Assembly: GCF_018383905.1 (NCBI RefSeq) | Contig: NZ_JAGYWA010000002.1 | Location: 704,856-768,855, forward strand | Direction: 5' to 3' | Length of the DNA stretch: 64,000 nucleotides | Origin: Flavobacterium branchiicola | Lineage (GTDB): Bacteria; Bacteroidota; Bacteroidia; Flavobacteriales; Flavobacteriaceae | In this document: piece after piece, positions 60,497 to 64,000 of the stretch | How positions within the stretch are numbered: position 1 is the first letter of the stretch | Layout: each line of letters starts with the position of its first letter | The notes under the pieces: model-generated | Seen by the model: the letters and a program-made list of their open reading frames with translations, nothing else | Database searches by the model: none | What the model was told of the DNA's origin: nothing | Made by a program: the position numbers and the translations under genes

Positions 60497-61297
60497 ATGA
60501 AACATAATTTTTTGTACAAAATGAAACATATATTGCTTTTTCTTTTATTATTTATCAGTTCCTTCTCCTTTGGACAAGAAGAAAATATACAAAAGGTAGA
60601 AATAGAGAGTGGCACTCTATCAAAAAAATATATCAGTGGAAATCTTGAAAGTTTTACTGTCGAAATGTATACTGTTAATTCTGGGAAGGTATCAACTTTT
60701 GTTAAAAAAAGCGATACAATTACCATTAGAAATGGTGAGAAATCAGATGCCGTAATTAAAATTTATTTTAAGAATAAAATGCAAATTCGGGAGCTATCAT
60801 ATAAGAACAAAATTGTAGCATATTCCGAAGCGATAGATTTTGAATTAAATAATTTGCCAATAAATAATACTATTTACAGTTTATTAGTGAATAATAAAAT
60901 AGAAAGTTCTATTAATAAATTTAGCTATGAAAATCTTGATGAGAATTTTGATGATAGTATGATCAAGCTTTTTAATAGCATGCATTATATATCAGATTTA
61001 ACAACTATAGATTCTGTTTTCAGTTCTATAGCTGATTTTTTCTCAAATGGAGATGCTCTTTATAAAGTTTATATGGGAAGCTATGCAGAAAAACACATGC
61101 CACCCATTACAGCATATTTAAAAACCAATGAAGGAGGAAAGATAGAATCTGGAATTATTTGGAAAAAGAAAGATGATTTAACTGGGAAATATGAGATTTA
61201 TAGCAAGGAGAAAATAATAAAATCGGAAATTCAGAGTCTAACTGATTTTAAAAAGATATTTCAAAATTATTACGCTAAAAATGCGATGAATAAATAG
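60497..61297 (+). CDS. Unknown exported protein in the vgrG cargo region
   Basis: The 266-residue product has a signal peptide ending S-F-S-F-G-Q (residue ~27); an ATG at 60521 gives a more compact signal and is equally plausible. The mature part is a Lys/Glu/Ile-rich alpha/beta protein without known motifs. Located between vgrG and the DUF2931-Tle1 module, it is periplasmic by prediction, a compartment that suits an immunity role. No function is assigned. Confidence 0.65.
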   Translation: MKHNFLYKMKHILLFLLLFISSFSFGQEENIQKVEIESGTLSKKYISGNLESFTVEMYTVNSGKVSTFVKKSDTITIRNGEKSDAVIKIYFKNKMQIRELSYKNKIVAYSEAIDFELNNLPINNTIYSLLVNNKIESSINKFSYENLDENFDDSMIKLFNSMHYISDLTTIDSVFSSIADFFSNGDALYKVYMGSYAEKHMPPITAYLKTNEGGKIESGIIWKKKDDLTGKYEIYSKEKIIKSEIQSLTDFKKIFQNYYAKNAMNK

Positions 61298-61406
61298 AAA
61301 ATGCACATTTTAACTCATTGTAAAATAGGTGATTTAAAATGTTGATTGTTAGTTGATATTTGAGTACGTTACAAACATCAAGGTTCATACGCAAAATTTA
61401 AAAAGC

Positions 61407-62576
61407 ATGAAAAAAACAGCCCTTTATTTACTACTCTTTCTGGTAACAAATACTTTAATAAGTTCTTGTCAGGAAAAAAAAGAAACCAATAAACCAATTA
61501 ATAAACTTAGCAAGCAAGATACTCTTACTGGTATGGAAACAAATTTTAAATGGCAAGAGGGCTTAAGCTGCCCCGAAGGATATCCAATACAGGTTTATAG
61601 AGGCTGGCTTGAAGGGCCATTAGTATCAAATGGAGTAAATGAAGAGCCAAACAGTACCACCAGTATATTTGGTTTTGGTACAACCACAGGTATAGGAAAT
61701 TGGGGCGAAAATTCATCAGGTATGAGTCAGGGCGAAAAGCCTATTCCTCAAAGACTAAACTGTACATGGTATTCTTATGTAGAAGATGTGATGTATCATA
61801 TAAATACTGAGCTAGATTATCAAAAAATGGTAAAACTATTTAATGAAGGCTTTCAGAGTAGTGTTAGAAAAAGAGGTAAAGTAATGATAACTTATGACAC
61901 AATTACTGTTGGCTTTGCCCCCGGAGGTATAGTTGTGGTATGGCTGCAAAATGGAGGCAGACAAGTAGAAATTGGTCGTTATCAGGGTAATAAAGCAGTA
62001 ATTAGCTCTAAAGAAATAGCATCGCTTGATAGTCATGAACGCTTGTTGTTTGACCCTGAAGACAGAGTACGAACTTTAAAAAATCCTAAAATTATAGCCC
62101 CGGAGGTTCAGGAAGCCAATAAAAATAAACCTATTCCATTTGGACTTTGGGATAGTTACCGTATAAAATATAATTGGAGACCCACTTTTGAGTTTGTAAG
62201 AGAAGGAGAATTGAATGATATTTTATCATTTGATATGTTTAATGGTGAGGCTGAAACATTATTAGATAATGAAATTACAGATAATCTTTATAAGGAAAGA
62301 GCTATACCCAGAGGATTATATATTGGATGGCTGGATAAAACAGGACAAGGTTATGCAGGGAATATTTACTTTGATGAGAAAGAAATTTTTGAGGCTTTTA
62401 AGGAGCTAAACAAAAAAAATCCAGAAGCAAAAATAGACTTAGAGGTTAGAATAAATCCAGGTAGCGAATACTTGGGCATAACACTTAAAAACGGAATTAC
62501 TACTAAGCCATTAAAAAACAATAAACTTGAAGTTTTTGAATCACGTTCATTAACAAAAAAGTATAAAAAAGAATAG
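61407..62576 (+). CDS. DUF2931-family lipoprotein, putative immunity to the adjacent phospholipase
   Basis: This 389-residue protein has a lipobox L-I-S-S-C (Cys at residue 21), so is lipid-anchored. The family features are W-Y-S-Y-V-E-D and repeats of G-L-Y-I-G-W-L-D, R-G-W-L-E-G. The start at 61407 places the signal correctly; an earlier in-frame start at 61353 is not needed. It stands 5 bp before the Tle1-like gene. Tle-type phospholipases act on periplasmic-side membranes and are often blocked by lipoproteins encoded next door, supporting an immunity role. Confidence 0.82.
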   Translation: MKKTALYLLLFLVTNTLISSCQEKKETNKPINKLSKQDTLTGMETNFKWQEGLSCPEGYPIQVYRGWLEGPLVSNGVNEEPNSTTSIFGFGTTTGIGNWGENSSGMSQGEKPIPQRLNCTWYSYVEDVMYHINTELDYQKMVKLFNEGFQSSVRKRGKVMITYDTITVGFAPGGIVVVWLQNGGRQVEIGRYQGNKAVISSKEIASLDSHERLLFDPEDRVRTLKNPKIIAPEVQEANKNKPIPFGLWDSYRIKYNWRPTFEFVREGELNDILSFDMFNGEAETLLDNEITDNLYKERAIPRGLYIGWLDKTGQGYAGNIYFDEKEIFEAFKELNKKNPEAKIDLEVRINPGSEYLGITLKNGITTKPLKNNKLEVFESRSLTKKYKKE

Positions 62577-62581
62577 TTGTT

Positions 62582-64000
62582 ATGGGGAAAACATTTGTAT
62601 ACAATACAGGAGCAAGTAAAGACGATATAAAAAAAGATGAACTGCATCTTACTTTTGGAATATTTATAGACGGTACCCTTAATAATAAGGACAATACTGA
62701 TATGCGTAATAAACATAGTCGTGGTGTTGATAAAAACGGTAAGGTTGATTACTCTAAAGGGAATTCTGAATTGGAATCGGAAGATTCTAAAGCATATAAA
62801 AAAATAAAGAACAAAGGTCGAATAGAAGAACTTCTCTCAAAGAAAGACAAAACACCAGCAGAACAAGTTGAGTTTAAAGCTATTCCTGAAAGAGATAAAT
62901 ATCTTGTAGCATCGTACAGAGTGCCTCTAAATGAGTTTGGTCTGGACAGAATGGGAACAGATAATAGTTACAGTAATGACTATACAAATGTAGCACGTAT
63001 GTGGCAATGCTGTGAACAAAAAGAATATGCGATTTATGTACCAGGTATGGGAACAGATTATTTAACACGTGACAGTCAGGATGGTTTTGCTTTTGGATCT
63101 GGGCAGACAGGTATACGTGCCAGAGTTCGTAATGCTTGTGAACAAATTGCAGATAAAATAGCTAAAAAGATGGAAAAAGGGAATGAGAACACTGTTCTAA
63201 CCCAAATCACACTCGATGTTTTTGGTTTTAGTCGTGGTGCAGCTACTGCGAGAAATCTGGTTTATGAAGTAAATCTGGATGAAGCATATAAAAAAGCCGT
63301 GCAAAAAGAAATTCCTTGCGGAGTAGAATATCAGGAATCTCCATATTCAGAAACAGGAAGAGTACGTATTCAGAAGATGCGTACTGCCTTTGTAGATGCT
63401 GATAATTACGAAATCGACAACAGTTATTTAATTCAGGATCAATTGCCTAAAATGGGACATTTGGGATATAGTCTGCTAAAAAAAACCAGACTTGAATTTG
63501 ATGATTTAAAAGATGTAGAAATAATAGTAAGATTTGTAGGTGTTTATGATACGGTTTCGTCTTACTTTGAGCAAAACAATGTTCGGGATCATTATGATGA
63601 TTATGGGAATCTGAAAGATGAGGGAGGAAAACTAATTAAAGAAGCCTGGTCTACACATTTTAATGATGATATTGCAGAACTGCATCTTAATAATTTATAC
63701 TGCCAAAAAGTAGTTCATTTTACTGCCAAAGATGAACATCGCCAAAATTTTGCACTCACAAGAATCAAGCAAATACCGGGTAAATATATAGAGAAAAATT
63801 TTCCAGGAGTGCATTGTGATATTGGAGGAGCTTATATGACCGAGAAAGAGGTTATAGATGAAATAGGAACCCAGATGAAAGATCGTAACTACGTTTCTGT
63901 TCTTCCCGAAACTATTTCTTATGATCGAATGGGATTAGACGCTCTGCGAGGAGATTTGATAAGACAATATTGGTATCACGAAGAACAAATCGAAATCAAT
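62582..64000 (+). CDS. Tle1/DUF2235-family T6SS phospholipase effector, N-terminal part (runs off window)
   Basis: The frame is open from ATG 62582 to the right edge (473 residues). Near the start is T-F-G-I-F-I-D-G-T-L-N-N, matching the DUF2235 opening. The lipase nucleophile motif G-F-S-R-G-A has S217; the acid is likely D323 in V-G-V-Y-D-T-V; and P-G-V-H-C-D-I-G-G-A-Y (H411, D413) is another conserved block. The C-terminal histidine would be outside the window. Members are T6SS phospholipases that attack bacterial membranes. Location after vgrG and a lipoprotein gene suits this. Confidence 0.88.
   Translation, partial: MGKTFVYNTGASKDDIKKDELHLTFGIFIDGTLNNKDNTDMRNKHSRGVDKNGKVDYSKGNSELESEDSKAYKKIKNKGRIEELLSKKDKTPAEQVEFKAIPERDKYLVASYRVPLNEFGLDRMGTDNSYSNDYTNVARMWQCCEQKEYAIYVPGMGTDYLTRDSQDGFAFGSGQTGIRARVRNACEQIADKIAKKMEKGNENTVLTQITLDVFGFSRGAATARNLVYEVNLDEAYKKAVQKEIPCGVEYQESPYSETGRVRIQKMRTAFVDADNYEIDNSYLIQDQLPKMGHLGYSLLKKTRLEFDDLKDVEIIVRFVGVYDTVSSYFEQNNVRDHYDDYGNLKDEGGKLIKEAWSTHFNDDIAELHLNNLYCQKVVHFTAKDEHRQNFALTRIKQIPGKYIEKNFPGVHCDIGGAYMTEKEVIDEIGTQMKDRNYVSVLPETISYDRMGLDALRGDLIRQYWYHEEQIEIN

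Overview
The window looks like chromosome from a Flavobacterium-type member of the Bacteroidota. It is AT-rich, Shine-Dalgarno sites are weak, and several genes have TAnnTTTG-type -7 boxes. Exported proteins show flavobacterial signal peptides ending in ..YAQ or ..FGQ. The secretion genes are of the Bacteroidota-only type VI subtype (T6SSiii). No rRNA, tRNA, CRISPR array, insertion sequence or integrase was seen.

Left end (1-3000): the 3' part of a long surface protein gene with a 90-residue tandem repeat, followed by two tandem paralogous genes for small exported proteins. Next (3125-9307, minus strand) is a tightly packed biosynthetic operon: FAD oxidoreductase, methyltransferase, type III polyketide synthase, FabZ-like dehydratase, ketosynthase, acyl carrier protein, phosphopantetheinyl transferase and a polysaccharide deacetylase-like protein. 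The PKS/methyltransferase/flavoprotein trio resembles the streptomycete srsABC logic for phenolic lipids, so a modified alkylresorcinol or alkylpyrone is a reasonable guess. Small envelope proteins follow (9459-12260), then a YdeP-type molybdopterin oxidoreductase with FdhD (12758-16012).

Middle (16375-37996): a regulatory and stress/detoxification region. It holds two paralogous TPR histidine kinases, a sigma-54 response regulator, a GAF-type sigma-54 activator, an MhqO-like ring-cleaving dioxygenase, an MhqD-like esterase, a cupin, a TMEM175-type channel, Dps, DUF1275, DoxX, an amidohydrolase, a catalytic-domain-less M17 protein, an alginate-export-family porin, a YcaC-like hydrolase and two alpha/beta hydrolases. 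Intergenic spaces carry several families of long palindromic repeats. Two dioxygenase/hydrolase promoters share a dyad (TTAACCTAGATTAA) placed 23-24 bp upstream of a -7 box.

Right third (39845-64000): a T6SSiii locus. tssC and tssB run leftward. Running rightward are tssE, tssF, tssH, an inserted DUF4280 (PAAR-like) metallopeptidase effector with a putative immunity gene, tssG, tssN, tssK, two TssO-like genes, a PKD-domain gene, tssR, a DUF5457-like membrane protein, hcp (tssD) and vgrG (tssI). After vgrG come two unknown small genes, a DUF2931 lipoprotein and a Tle1/DUF2235 phospholipase effector that runs off the right edge. The two effector modules are the most likely places for undescribed biology.
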